NCBI GenBank assembly: GCA_900074885.1
Contig: FJUW01000017.1
Span: forward strand, 317,933-381,932
Length of the DNA: 64,000 bases
Direction: 5' to 3'
DNA from: Rhynchosporium graminicola
Lineage: Eukaryota > Ascomycota > Leotiomycetes > Helotiales > Ploettnerulaceae
The number at the start of each line of letters is the position of its first letter. Positions within the stretch are counted from its first letter, which is position 1. The notes beneath the pieces are model-generated. The model worked only from the letters and a program-made list of their open reading frames with translations. It was not told where the DNA came from and did not search any database. The translations under genes were made by a program, and so were the position numbers. Shown here one piece after another: positions 23,401 to 35,557 of this stretch.

Positions 23401-26400
23401 GAATGTCCAGCAAATGACGAGCATCTTCCACTTCCTGGTCAAGCATGCAGATCTCTTCTATGACTCGAGAGATAAGTTTGTCAATCTCATCGTCGGCTCT
23501 CTCAGAAAAATTGCACAGCCTCCGAATCCTTCAAATGAGAGCAAGAAGCTAGTTCTCAATTTGATGACTCTCATCTGGCAGTGGGAACAGAAGCGAGTTG
23601 AAGGAAAGGGTGCCTCCCCTATCCGCGCATTCTCAGAATCCCCAAATACGAAGAAGCGCAAGCTCGACTTGCTCAACGACACCTCAATGTCGTCGCCTAC
23701 ACCCGCTAAGCCGGGCTCGTCGGGATCTGGCGGAGGCATAGACTACAGAATCCCAGCCCCTGTGCAGCAGAAGATGATCAAGTACCTGGTCGAATTCATT
23801 GCTTCTCTCACAGAACGCTTCCCACTTCCTTCGGCGAAGTCCAGAGAACCTGGTTCTTCGCACACCCCTGTGCAGCCAACGCCATCTGTCGAGATGTGTA
23901 AGAAAGCTATTTCACTTCTACACGGCCTCCTTCAGCCACAGTATTGGGGGGAATCGCTTGTAGATTTGTTTCCGAACGTTACCGATATCGTTCTGGCGAG
24001 TGAGAAAACCGTAGTTGCGCTTGCCAGTGAGCGTTCCGATAAGGACAAACCTGAAGAAAAGTTCATCACGAATATGGTGAACACGCTGCAGATTCTGCGG
24101 ATCATTGTCAACATCAAGTCAGACGCGTGGATCCTTTCGAATATGACTAATCTTCAGCGCCTACTGGAGAAGTCTCTCAAGTCGGATAATCCGGAGCTTC
24201 AAGATTGCTTGCATGCAGCAAATGAAAGATTGGATGAAGGTCGCATTTTGAAGCCTCTTATGAAGCGGATACTTGATGCAGTGCCAGACGACGTCCCAAT
24301 GGAAGATGCTGATGCTGAAGGAGAGGCTGAAGCATCGACATCTGAGATTATCACCTTTTTATCAGCTATAGCTACCGAGACTCTTTCGAATAACAACTAT
24401 ATCTCCGGTATAAACATCTTGTGGACTCTAGCGCAGAGAAAACCTTCTGAAATGGATCAGCACGTCCCCCAAGTCATGAAAGCCTTGCAGTCTAAGTTAG
24501 CTCGTGAGCATGTTGCTCACTACAATGCCCTTCTGGGCCAAGCTGGACTCGTTGCACCCATTCGTCCTGGAGAGGCCGAGCAAGCTGGTGTTATGACTTC
24601 ATACGACCTTGACATCCAGACAGGGCTTATGCTTAAGGCCATCGATGTCATTTCAATGAGAATGGACGTTCTTGGTGACAACCGACGTCCATTCTTGAGT
24701 GTTCTCGCTACATTGGTTGAGAAGTCTTTGAGCAATCCTCTTTGTCTGAAGATTCTGGATATGGTGGAGACCTGGGTCTTCAAGTCGGAAGGCTCCTGGC
24801 CTACGCTGAAGGAGAAAACCGCTGTACTCCACAAGATGCTCACATTCGAGAACCGTACAGACCAGACTTTATTGATGAAGTTCCTTGAGCTTGTTATTCG
24901 TATCTACGAAGATCCGAAGATCACGAGAACGGAATTGACCGTTCGTATGGAGCATGCCTTCTTGATCGGCACTCGAGCCCAAGATGTGGACATGCGAAAC
25001 CGTTTCATGACTATTTTCGATAGAAGTCAGTCAAAAACAGCGAGCGCTCGACTGGCATATGTTATCACTGCCCAGAACTGGGATACCTTGGCAGACTCGT
25101 ACTGGCTAGCGCAAGCATCCCAATTACTTCTTGGTGCGGTCGATATGAACAGCTCCATCCACCTTCACAGGGAGGACTTCAGGGCTATGCCTGCTTCGAC
25201 GCTCTTCTCAACCTACTCTGGAGACTCTCGATCCCCCGTGCTCCTGACCGATGCAGTCTACGATAACTTGCTGCACTCGCACAAAAGATTCGTTGCGGAG
25301 CTTGGAGATGTGAGGGTGCGCGATGTCATTGAGCCTCTCACTCAATTGCAGCACCTAGATCCAAATGTTGCCCATGAGATCTGGGTTGCATTATTCCCAA
25401 TGTACTGGGCCGCTATGCCCAAGGACGAGAGAAGTGACGTGGAAAGAAGCATGGTTGCACTTCTCACCAAGGACTACCATTCTCGTCAAGTCGATAAAAG
25501 ACCGAACGTTATACAGTCACTCCTTGAGGGAGCTGCGAGATCGTGGCCAGACTGCAAAATCCCTCCGCATGTGCTCAAGTTCGAGGCTCGGACCTATGAC
25601 GCCTGGTATACAGTGCTCGTGCAACTGGAAAAAGCAGCAATCAAGCCAGAGTCCGACAGCGCACTAGTTCGGGAAAGCAATTTAGATGCATTGGTAGAAT
25701 TGTACGCTGGACTGAATGAAGATGATCTCTTCTACGGTACTTGGCGCCGAAGATGTCTTTACGTAGAAACAAATGCCGCCCTCTCGTACGAGCAGAACGG
25801 TATGTGGGATAAGGCTCAAAGCAACTATGAGACGGCACAAATCAAAGCACGAACCGGTGCTCTGCCTTTCTCTCAGGGTGAGTACATGCTTTGGGAGGAC
25901 CACTGGGTGCTATGTGCAACAAAGCTCCAGCAATGGGAAATTTTGTCGGACTTCGCCAAGCACGAGAATTTCCAAGACCTGTTACTCGAATGTGCTTGGA
26001 AGCAAATTGACATGTGGGGCACACAAGAAAATCGTGATTCTTTGGACGGCCTTATCAAGGGTGTCATGGATGCACCTACGCCACGTCGAACTTTTTTCCA
26101 GGCTTTCATGTCCCTGCTGAAGTTCCACCACAAGACGGAGACACCTGCCGACTTCAGCAAGGTGTGTGATGAGGCTATTCAGCTTTCGATTCGCAAGTGG
26201 CACCAGCTTCCTAAGCGCATCACCAATGCACATATTCCATTGTTGCAAAACTTTCAGCAACTTGTTGAGCTTCACGATGCGAGTGTCATTTGCTCAAGTC
26301 TAGCACAGACCAACCAAGGCAATCTCGACGTCAAGTCGGGCGAGCTGAAGCTACTGCTAGGAACATGGCGTGACCGTCTCCCCAACGTATGGGACGACAT

Positions 26401-29164
26401 CACTGCCTGGCAAGACTTGGTAACCTGGAGACAACATATCTTCAATCTCATCAACACCACTTACCTTGCACTTCTGCCACAGCAAGGTCAAAATGCCAAC
26501 GGAGCGTCATTTGCATATCGAGGGTATCACGAGACCGCCTGGATCATTAATCGATTCGCGCATGTTGCTCGCAAGCATCAACTTCCTGAAGTCTGCATCA
26601 ACCAGCTAAGTAGAATTTACACGCTGCCGAATATCGAAATCCAGGAAGCATTCTTGAAGCTTAGAGAGCAAGCAAAATGCCACTACCAGAACCCCAATGA
26701 GCTGAGCAATGGACTTGATGTCATCAACAACACAAATCTCAATTACTTCGGGCCTGGACAAAAAGCAGAGTTCTACACCCTCAAAGGAATGTTCTTAGAG
26801 AAGCTAGAACAGAGGGAAGAGGCTGCGGAGGCGTATGGCATGGCTCTGTTCTTCGACATTAAGCTTCCAAAGGCTTGGGCGGAGTGGGGATACTACAATG
26901 ATCGTCTATTCAAGGAGAACCCTACCAATTACACATATGCCAAGAATGCTTTGAGTTGTTATTTGGAGGCTGCTGGATTATTCAAGAATGCCAAGTCCCG
27001 CAAGCTACTAACACGTATCCTTTGGCTGCTGAGTCTTGATGATAATGAAGGTACTCTCTCAGCACAATTCGACGACTACAAGGGAGAGACTCCTGTCTGG
27101 TACTGGATCACATTCATTCCCCAACTCTTGACTGGTCTTGGCCACAAAGAAGCACCGAAGGCTCACATCATACTCGCCAAGATCGCCAAGGCATATCCCC
27201 AAGCCTTGTATTTCCAGCTCAGGACCAGCCGTGAGGATATGGTCGCGATCAAGAAGAGCCAAGAGATCAAGGAAGAGAAAGAACGTCGAATGAAAGCAGC
27301 TAGACAGACCGCGAACGGTACTCCGAACGCTACTGGTTCACCTAGCCTTCAACGTCAGGAAACTCCAACAGGAGGTCGTCCAGACTCTGCAGCAGGCTCA
27401 CGTCCCGCTACCGCAAATACCGACGTCAAAAAAGATACCTCAGAACCAAGCGGAGGAAATCCAAACAACCCCGTCACCAACGGCGTCCAGGTCGTCCAGC
27501 AACAATCAGCCAAGAAGCCTTGGGAACACACTGAGGAAATCTTGGCAGTGCTCAAGACTGCTTTCCCTCTCTTGGCACTTTCTATGGAGAATATGGTAGA
27601 CCAAATTCAGAAGCACTTCAAGTGTCCTCCTGATGAAGATGCATACCGGTTGATCACTGCTCTTCTCAACGATGCGCTTTCTTACGTTAGTCGGGCCCCG
27701 AACTCGTACGCTCAGGATGTCAAGTTGCCTGCTGCTACGGAAGCCAATATTACGCGCTTTGCCGAGACGATCCTTCCTGCTCATATCCGCACTTCGTTTG
27801 AAGCCGATTTCGTTCGGACTAAGCCGACTATGCACGAATATATCCACAAGCTGCGAAAGTGGCGCAACAAATTTGAGTCCAAGCTCGACAGGAGAAGAGC
27901 ATACGCCTATTTGGAGACCTACAGTCCTCATCTCAGCGAATTCAGATTCTCGAAATTCGATGAAGTTGAAGTTCCTGGTCAATACTTGCAACATAAGGAC
28001 AAGAACCAGGATTTCATTCGGATCGAACGATTCCTTCCAATTGTTGATCTTGTCCGTGGTATTGGAGTCTGTCACCGCCGCCTGAAAATTAGGGGTCATG
28101 ATGGCAGTGTCCATCCTTTCGCAATCCAGCATCCCGCAGCTCGTCATTGTAGACGCGAAGAGAGAATTCTGCAGCTGTTCAGGCACTTTAACGGCAGCTT
28201 GAGCAAGCGGAAAGAGAGCAGAAGACGCAATTTGAACTTCCATCTTCCGCTCATGATCCCTCTGGCTCCTCATATCCGAATGGTTCAAGATGATCCCACT
28301 TACATCTCATTACAAGGCGTGTTCGAAGACTACTGCCGAAAGAGTGGCATCTCCAAAGATGATCCAACTCTCTTCACAATGGACAAAATGCGGGCATTGA
28401 GCAGCGATACCAAGGTACATTCATTTGGCGCCTCCGACAAGGCACATGCTAACAATTCACAGCAAAATCCCCAGAAGTTCGCCGAGAAAACTCTCCCAGC
28501 ACGGATGGAAATCTTCCACGCCATCCAAGAGAAATACGTCTCTCACAGTTTAACCCTAGAATATTTCACCGATGTCTATCCCGGCTACTCAGAATTTTGG
28601 CTGTTCCGTCGCCAATTCTCATATCAGTTTGCGGCTCTCACGTTCATGACATATATCCTACATATGCACAATCGCTACCCGAACAAATTCAACATTGCCC
28701 GCAATACTGGAAACATTTGGGGATCTGAATTGATGTCCTGCATGGCCCAAGGAAAAGCCTTCTTCCACAACCCCGAACCTGTCCCCTTCCGCCTCACTCC
28801 CAACCTCCAAACGCTCATGGGACCCCTCGCGACAGAAGGCATCTACTCCTGCGCCATAATGGCCATCGCGCGCTGCTTGACAGAGCCCGAATACGAACTC
28901 GAACAACAACTTTCCCTCTTCGTCCGCGATGAAATGATTTATTGGTTCCAGACCCAACATCGAAGTGGAATGATGATGGGTGATGGGCAGTTGAGAGAGA
29001 CGGTGCAGGCCAATAGCGAGATTATCGTCAATAGGACGCTGAGTTTGGCGCAGAGTCCGGGTGGAAATCTTCCGGCGAATCAGACGGTTATTGATTTGAT
29101 TGCTAGGGCGGTGAATCCGGTCAATTTGAGTCAGTGTGATAATTTGTTTATGCCTTATTTGTAG
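17427..29164 (+). CDS. TRA1: Tra1/TRRAP, PIKK-family pseudokinase scaffold of SAGA and NuA4
   Basis: Exons 17427-17481 and 17573-17730 precede a huge exon from 17783 to 29164; together they encode 3864 residues, or 3848 if the in-frame intron at 28415-28462 is removed. Yeast Tra1 is 3744. The N-terminal two thirds are HEAT-like helical repeats. A basic NLS-like KKRKL lies near residue 2030. The FAT domain starts near 2670 ([28 protein letters not shown]). A Pro/Ser/Gly-rich linker spans roughly 3245-3315. The PI3K-like domain starts near 3460 ([22 protein letters not shown]), and the FATC tail ends [12 protein letters not shown]. As in other Tra1 proteins I see no catalytic HRD or DFG motifs, so it is a scaffold. 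It is contacted by transcriptional activators and recruits histone acetyltransferase complexes to chromatin. The start gives the conserved N-terminus ([19 protein letters not shown]). Confidence 0.97.
28415..28462 (+). other. Probable in-frame intron inside TRA1
   Basis: These 48 nt start GTACAT and end CACAG, and carry a GCTAAC branch-point-like site about 14 nt before the acceptor. They read through as 16 codons without a stop, so a frame-based prediction keeps them. The peptide encoded (rich in Ala, Ser, His, Asn) sits in the kinase-like domain between ALSSDTK and QNPQKFAEK, where I recall no insertion in homologues. Confidence 0.65.
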
Positions 29165-30365
29165 GCGGAGGATGTGAAAGATGGTTAAGGCAGCGCATCT
29201 TTCTATGTACATTGAGAGGTGGAGAAGGGTCGAAGTTGAGAAGATCTCCTACCAAGAGAAGGGAGAGAGGGATCTTTGGGTTTAGCATGGCGCTTGGCTG
29301 GCTTGTTTGTATGTATAGGAAGGACGGTGATCAAAACATAGGCGTTAGAGCTAAAAGAGTTGATTGATGGGGATCAATATGCATGTACATTTTTCTTAGC
29401 TCTGAGTATGAGCTTCCTAGTAATACATTTGTCTGTATGAAACCGTACCTCGGAGATGCGAGAGGAATTCCGTTGTGAGCAAGCCTTTTCTGGATACAAA
29501 CTCTATGTGTCCCACAAGATACTGATGTACAAAGCACTTGGTTTGAGGCTCGTCCGAAAGACGTCTGAAGATTCCAGGTCAATGTACCCTGGAATCATTC
29601 TTCCTTATCTTCGCTTTTCTCCGTGGTTCTGCCATTTTGAAACAGCTACTCTAGAAAGTTGATTGTCAGTCGCATCCTATCCTAGAAAGTCCCACGACTG
29701 CTAATTACCTGACCATTGCCTTGACTTTGCCGGATGTTTGTAATACACTACGAATTCCGAAACATTGTTTCTGTATCTATCAAAGGCTAAGAACACATGA
29801 CGCTCTATATTGATAGATATATACCTGTGAATACTAGATGCAATTATGTGATTTTACAAGGTTTTTTGGATTAGAATATCCTCTTTTGTATAAAAGCTTT
29901 GTATAAAAGACTAAAATAATTTTGAAGTTCGGTATTCTTTAGCACGTTCCTTGCAGGGAGCGGAAATGTATGTTTATGGGGGAGGGGCCAGGGGTGGGGA
30001 GGGGGAAGAAGAGGAGGGGGCTATAAGATACACGCTCATCGAAAGAAAGGAAGGCAACACGAGGAAGAAAAAGTCAAGCCCGGTTATATATTCGGCGGAA
30101 ACGAAAGGTATACTTTCAAAGAGGAGTAGGTGAGTTTAAAACTACAAGCTCTATACTTACTCTACATGTATACCTCCTTCGACGCGAAATAAGATACTTC
30201 GACACAGATATACAAGTACCGTAGTCTCGCTGCTTCTCTTTGCATCACGTATATCGCGTTTGCAAAGCAGCTTGGAATCTTGTCGACCCCGCCGTCTTGA
30301 CTTGCTGCTCGGTTCCTCCGTATGTCTGCACTTGGGCATTCACAGTGAAAGGGTTTACGGAGGTA
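29165..30365. other. Intergenic region after TRA1
   Basis: No gene is recognised. A G/A-rich tract (about 29966-30035) is the only compositional feature; the rest is AT-rich. Confidence 0.5.
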
Positions 30366-30569
30366 CAGCGGTTAAATGTTGTGAGAGGGGCTAGTGGGGG
30401 CGACCAGGGTTTTTGGGGGTTCTTAAGTATAGAAGGTAATATCTTTGGATCGTACTGACTTTATCGCGCACCAAGTTGAACATCTGTTTACCTCCAGAAT
30501 AAGTGAAATCTTCAGACCCGTATACCTCCCTGGTCGCCCCCTCCGCCCCTCGCAAACACTTAACACCTG
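30366..30569. mobile_element. MITE-like inverted-repeat element, 204 bp
   Basis: The left arm (30366-30409) begins CAGCGGTTAA and ends GGGGGCGACCAGGG. The right arm (30528-30569), read on the other strand, begins CAGGTGTTAA and ends GGGGGCGACCAGGG. They match imperfectly over about 42 nt with a perfect inner 14-nt block. The interior of about 118 bp has no coding frame. Length and structure fit a non-autonomous DNA transposon. I could not see a clean target-site duplication, so the outer ends are approximate. Confidence 0.6.
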
Positions 30570-32216
30570 TGCTAAAGGGCGGATGGTTCCCGCCCAGCAC
30601 TATATCTATACAGGAAAGCTGTAGACTGAATTTGTATTTTCGACATTGCTATGTGGAAAATACTACCTGGCGATTCACAAGGTTGGTTCAGCCCCACCTG
30701 AAACCCTTCCGTACCTTTGTACAGGGCATGTTTGGTCCTTGCAAAATCAACCCTTGATGTCAGCCCTGTTAAATTCGGTCAGACCCACGGAGAGACCGAG
30801 TGGGTAATATTTACCACAAATCCATTCCACTGTCGATGCAAAACTTTACGCTGTATGATATAATAGTGGGTGTTTAGCCTCGCCCGCTCGAACGTGGGGG
30901 GGATGCGAGTTATCCGTGGTAAGCGAGGTATCCGCGACACGGGCGAGTTAGTAGGTAGAATTCCTCACTTGGAGACACTAAGAGGTAAACAACCAGACAG
31001 AGATGGTGAGAAGAAGGATGTTTTCGAATCAAGTTCGCTGATAAATCGACTATGGTGCTGTTCCTGGTTTCTTTGTACAACAAACTAAAAGTGAGCAGAT
31101 ATAGTTGTAGATATTGGCCTCCGGAAAGTCACAATTGAATTTATTCATTTAATTTATTTGAATATCTCATAAGGTATCCTATGGAGTGGCAATTGGGCAG
31201 GCACACTTTTAAAGTTGATATAGAGGTGGAGCGAAAGCCTGCACATGGCCTTTTTTGAACGTGTTTACATGGCTCGGGATGGGCTGAAGACCCACGAGAT
31301 CGGCGTAGCCGCATTTATATGTCTGAACTATACCATGTTTGTACCATTGCCAGTCTCTGGGGTAATAGTCGGGTCACTTTTCGTAGGCGATCTCGTGTAA
31401 AGGCTTAATCAAAGTCGTGGTTTTGTGCCTTTAGGTACGGAAGCATCGGACAACTCGCTTGCCGCGGACAACTCGCTCTCCCCTGTTCGTCGGTCGCTAT
31501 TAGTACGGCAGTACTTTCGGCATTCTTACGTGCAGGTCGGCTCAGTTGAATAAATAAACTTCAAAAGTCTACCACCGACGGATACAATGCTGAGGGCGGG
31601 GCTTTTGGTGCGGCCATAGCACCTACCTAGGTACTACTCCGACTTCAAGTTTCACTGTCACACCAAGTCACGTGCTGCTCATCGCTCCCAACGTCCGCTT
31701 CAGTCTTGACTCGGGCTCGGGCTTGCTCAGATAAAACTTTAAACAAAGGGCATCAAGCAATATCCTGGAAAGCAGTTGCGTAATTTGAACCCCATCTCGA
31801 TATTGGTAACGCATCTCGTCGGATTGGTCGAACCCTCAGACTTGAGCGGATGGTGGGCGTCCTCCCTCTTGAGTCTCGACATGTTGGCTTCCTAACTAAC
31901 CTTGATGGATGCTGCAAGCTTTTCCCTCTCCTCTTCAACGGGAGGTATGTCCATGCCATTGTGAATCTAAAACTCCAGAAGCAAACCTGTGATTGTATAT
32001 AAAGTTGTTCTATTGTCCTTCTACGGGTGACCTAGTACATTCTAATTTCCTCATTTTGAGAAACGCTTTCGTGACACTACGCAGGACGCGCGGTATTTCC
32101 ACTTCACCCACGAGTTACACGACTGCAGTGCAACTAAGCACAAGCCATGTTCCCTGTCTGTGCATATGCAAGGAGATCACTTTGGGCGTCGAACGTGAGC
32201 TGGCAGAAAGTATGTC
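30570..32216. other. Spacer with small repeats
   Basis: No gene is recognised. There is a short inverted pair (TCGCCCG near 30884, CGGGCGA near 30940) enclosing two related GCGAG-TATCCG copies, and a direct pair of GGACAACTCGCT copies near 31449 and 31467. Confidence 0.45.
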
Positions 32217-32224
32217 TATAAAAG
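32217..32224 (+). promoter_or_regulatory. TATA box candidate for nicotianamine synthase
   Basis: TATAAAAG lies 189 bp before the ATG at 32413. A perfect palindrome TGCATATGCA is at 32161-32170, just upstream, and could be a factor-binding site. Position is plausible for a fungal core promoter with a long leader. Confidence 0.4.
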
Positions 32225-32412
32225 CGTGCGGGAATGGGGGTCGTTCTTTCCTTACAAAACTCTTTGAGTCTCGCTGATTTGTAACGCCTCTCGTTTGCCC
32301 TTTGAGCTTTCTCAGTCAGACTACCTATCCTTTCTCTTCCTCTCATTCAATTTGCACGTTCTTTCTTCCAACGCGAATCCCTGGTTTTTATCTAAGTCCA
32401 CAATCTGCAATC

Positions 32413-33746
32413 ATGGCTTTCATAATCTCCAACTTTCTTGCGGCTTGCAAATTCAAGCCAGAGTCTGAATTTAAATCTCAACTGGTTCCCGCCTCACTTC
32501 CAGCCACCACGTTCATGACGACGAAGAGAAGTCCCAGCGATGAGGAGGCAGAAATTATGATATCTCGGTTACTGGAGATTCATGGAAGGCTTGAGGCGAT
32601 TGGATCTGATCATTTGAAGCCTTGCGATGAAGTCAATCTTCTATTTGGGGGCCTGGTAGACTTATGTATCAAGACAGTAACCGAAACGGTCACGAACAAG
32701 GTAGGGTTGCGATCTTCTCGAAATCTCATCTCATCATGCTTCACTTGAAGAATCAGATGTTGATAAACCCAGGTACTCAACGATACGCGCATCGTCGCTA
32801 TCCTTCCCTCATTACACCAACTCTGCGCAATTGCCGAATGCCACATGGAATCGTACTGGGCGAAGAAAGTATCGAATCCGACATTCTCCAGTGACCCTAG
32901 TCCCCCAGCTCACTCCTCCACGATGATTGCACAAGGTATTACTCCCACATCCCATTTTATAATCACGCTCATCTGATTCCAACAGCCAACGACCGCCTAA
33001 GCTCGTTTCCCTACTGCCAAAACTATACCGACCTAACACGTATGGAACTCTCGGCCCTTTCCTCCCTCATCACACCAAACAGTCCTCCCCTCCAGAAATT
33101 CGCCTTCATAGGCTCCGGTCCCCTTCCTTTAACAAGTCTTTGTATCTACCAAACAGCCGCATCGTTCATTCTACCCAGTCAAACCCACAGTTTCAAGCTT
33201 TCGGGAAGTAAAGAGGAGACGGCCCCAATAGAAGTCCTAAACATCGACATCAACCCCAAAGCTATCGCGGAATCGAAAAGACTATGCGAGTCACTTGGCC
33301 CCGGCGCTGATGGAATGTCTTTTCTATGCTCGCCAGCTGATTCGCCAAGCCTCGATCTTTCGAATTTTGATGTTGTTTATTTGGCTGCTTTGGTGGGATC
33401 TACGCAAACTGATAAGGAGGCCTTGCTGGAGAGTGTGGTGGGAAGGATGAGGGAAGGTGCATTTCTGGTGGTGAGGAGTGCGGAGAGGTTAAGGAGATTG
33501 TTGTATCCTGTAAGTTTTTCATTCTAACTTTTTATTATTTTTGAAAAACATGGGTTCTGAAGATTCAGCGGAGTTTGGATCGGATAAGTTCAAACTATAA
33601 TGAAGCTTGCTAACAGCGTGTAGGAATTCAACCCAACGACTGAGAAGATTTCGAGTTGTTTGGAGATTTGCTTAGCAGTACATCCATATAATAATGTCGT
33701 CAATTCAGTGATCATCGGGAGAGTCAGGGGAAGAACCGAGAAGTAA
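32413..33746 (+). CDS. Nicotianamine synthase, fungal type, 4 exons
   Basis: Exons 32413-32700, 32773-32935, 32986-33509 and 33624-33746 encode 365 residues. The order of family motifs is clear: a helical N-terminus (EEAEIMISRLLEIHGRL), ILPSLHQLCAIAECHMESYWAKK, the FPYCQNYTDLTRMEL block, then the SAM-binding Rossmann part with FAFIGSGPLPLTSL and NIDINPKAI, VVYLAALVG, and a C-terminal HPYNNVVNSVIIGR. The enzyme condenses three aminocarboxypropyl groups from S-adenosylmethionine into the metal chelator nicotianamine, used for Fe, Ni, Cu or Zn handling. Plant enzymes are of similar size, and the Neurospora enzyme is an established fungal member. All three introns are standard GT-AG. The start has a good context (AATCATGG); an upstream non-ATG extension of the frame is ignored. 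No metal transporter gene lies beside it. Confidence 0.93.
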
Positions 33747-35513
33747 CTGATAGGGGTATGCCTGAGTGTTATATTGGCACATGATGAAATGTTGCTCAGT
33801 GTGTGGCATGGGGGTGCCCAAGAGTGCAGCAATCTAGTCGGGAGGGCATTGCTTGTGTGAAATGCATTGGATTTCAAAGCAGAAGGTATGTAGATGATCT
33901 GCTGCATCATTTGCATACGCAGGTTGTATATTGACTACGATACGTTTCGAGGTCGAGGGATATATATCCAGGTTTGACCAAGCATCTGACAGCTTCAAAT
34001 ATTGAACGGAGACTTGGTTAAGTCCATATTTGAAGCGCACCTACATTAGATGTTGGAATGGAGGATGAGGACTTTTGAATGTTTTACCTGTAGTGTCAAG
34101 TTAGGAAGAAGTTTAGATCGAAAATACGCAGTTTGGAGCAATCGCACTTCAGATACCGCACAGAGATCAAATGAGAATCTTGGCAAAATGAAACATGTTT
34201 GAGTTCGCTAGCTATCGAGACATTCATCATCCACCAAATAATTTCTGTGCTTCTTTTCCTGTCTGCGACGAGCGAAAGGGGTGTTTTCTTGCTTTCTGCT
34301 TCTGCTTTCTCTTTACCACTTTACCGTGAAGTGCACGTTGGTAAGTACTAAGCGGAAATGGTGGGTAAAAAGTTCTGGGTGGGTTCTCGGGATTTGTTGT
34401 TGTTGTTTTTGTTGTTTTGATCGTTTAGAGTTTGGGAGGTGCGAGAAGATGATCAGTGTCCTTGAATGATATCATGATAGCACGAATCCTGTTGTTAGTA
34501 CAAGAAATGTGAAGAAGCGAATTCGATAGCGTGCTTAGGAGATTCCAGCTTTTGAGTTTGTGGTGTAGAAATGGGAGCTGGAGGAGTGAGGGTTCATCAT
34601 GATGGTTTGATTGAGGATGATATTGAGGATGATATGGATGGTTTAGGGATAGGATTTCATTGAGTTATCGGAGGGAGAGCTTCGTTGCTCCAGCCTAAGA
34701 GATAAGTATAGCTTCATATCTGGCCTGCTCGGTGAGTGAAGCTTGAAATGTGTATCATCGCTAGTCTTTCTTCTTCCCCGAGAATGTATTCTCCTCCATC
34801 AAAGCAAAGCCCGCCTTATGAAAGTAGAAATCCAGAAAAGTTTGGTGGCCTACGATTAGTACCCACATGAATGCCCTCGGATGTCCAGAAGTTTCCGCTT
34901 TTGATCAACTCAGCTATGAGCTCGGCTTCTCTGGAGACGAAACCATCCAGCATTGAGGATGGTAAGCACTTCTAAACGGGAAAAATCCAAGTCTCATTCT
35001 ACGATTCATAGCATGGTATTGTTACCTGTGCTTTATAGTATGAGCTACATGCTCGATAGCTATGTGGGTAGTGTGCAACGATCTTCTGATTCTTGTTAGT
35101 GTGTTTAATGCGAAGCAATTTGTTATTCAACAGACATCGGTATGGAAAAGGAGATATGCGACATTGACAGGTACTTGGTCGGGCAAGATGCTTCAAGCAA
35201 ATGTTTAACGTGTTCCTTAGCTATGTGATATCTGGACTACGATCTTTCAAAACAAGAAGGCTCGTCAACCTATAGTGATTTTGTAAATCATGATATGCGT
35301 CATGTCAAGGTATGGCCGCTCCGTCTTTGTTGATGCGGCGCTTAGATATGGATTCAACGTACATTCGTTTCCAAGGGCAAAGATGCTAGTGGAGCTGGAA
35401 GCCAGAAAGTCGTTCAATACATGCTGGAGTGTATATGCTGTCCAAATCTTGATCGATTCGAAGGGTATGATGATTTATGGACGCTCAACCACGAATTACA
35501 ATACTAAGCTAGA

Positions 35514-35557
35514 ATTTTCCGATCGTGAGAGGTTAATTTTCCGATCGTGAGAGGTTA
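35514..35557. repeat. Perfect 22-bp tandem duplication
   Basis: Two identical adjacent 22-bp units, each containing TTTTCCGATCGTGAGAGG. The unit holds the palindrome CGATCG. Confidence 0.95.

Noticed and set aside
27506..28288. Minus-strand 260-codon frame inside TRA1
   Set aside because: It is antisense to a strongly conserved coding region (end of FAT and start of the kinase-like domain) and shows no motif of its own.
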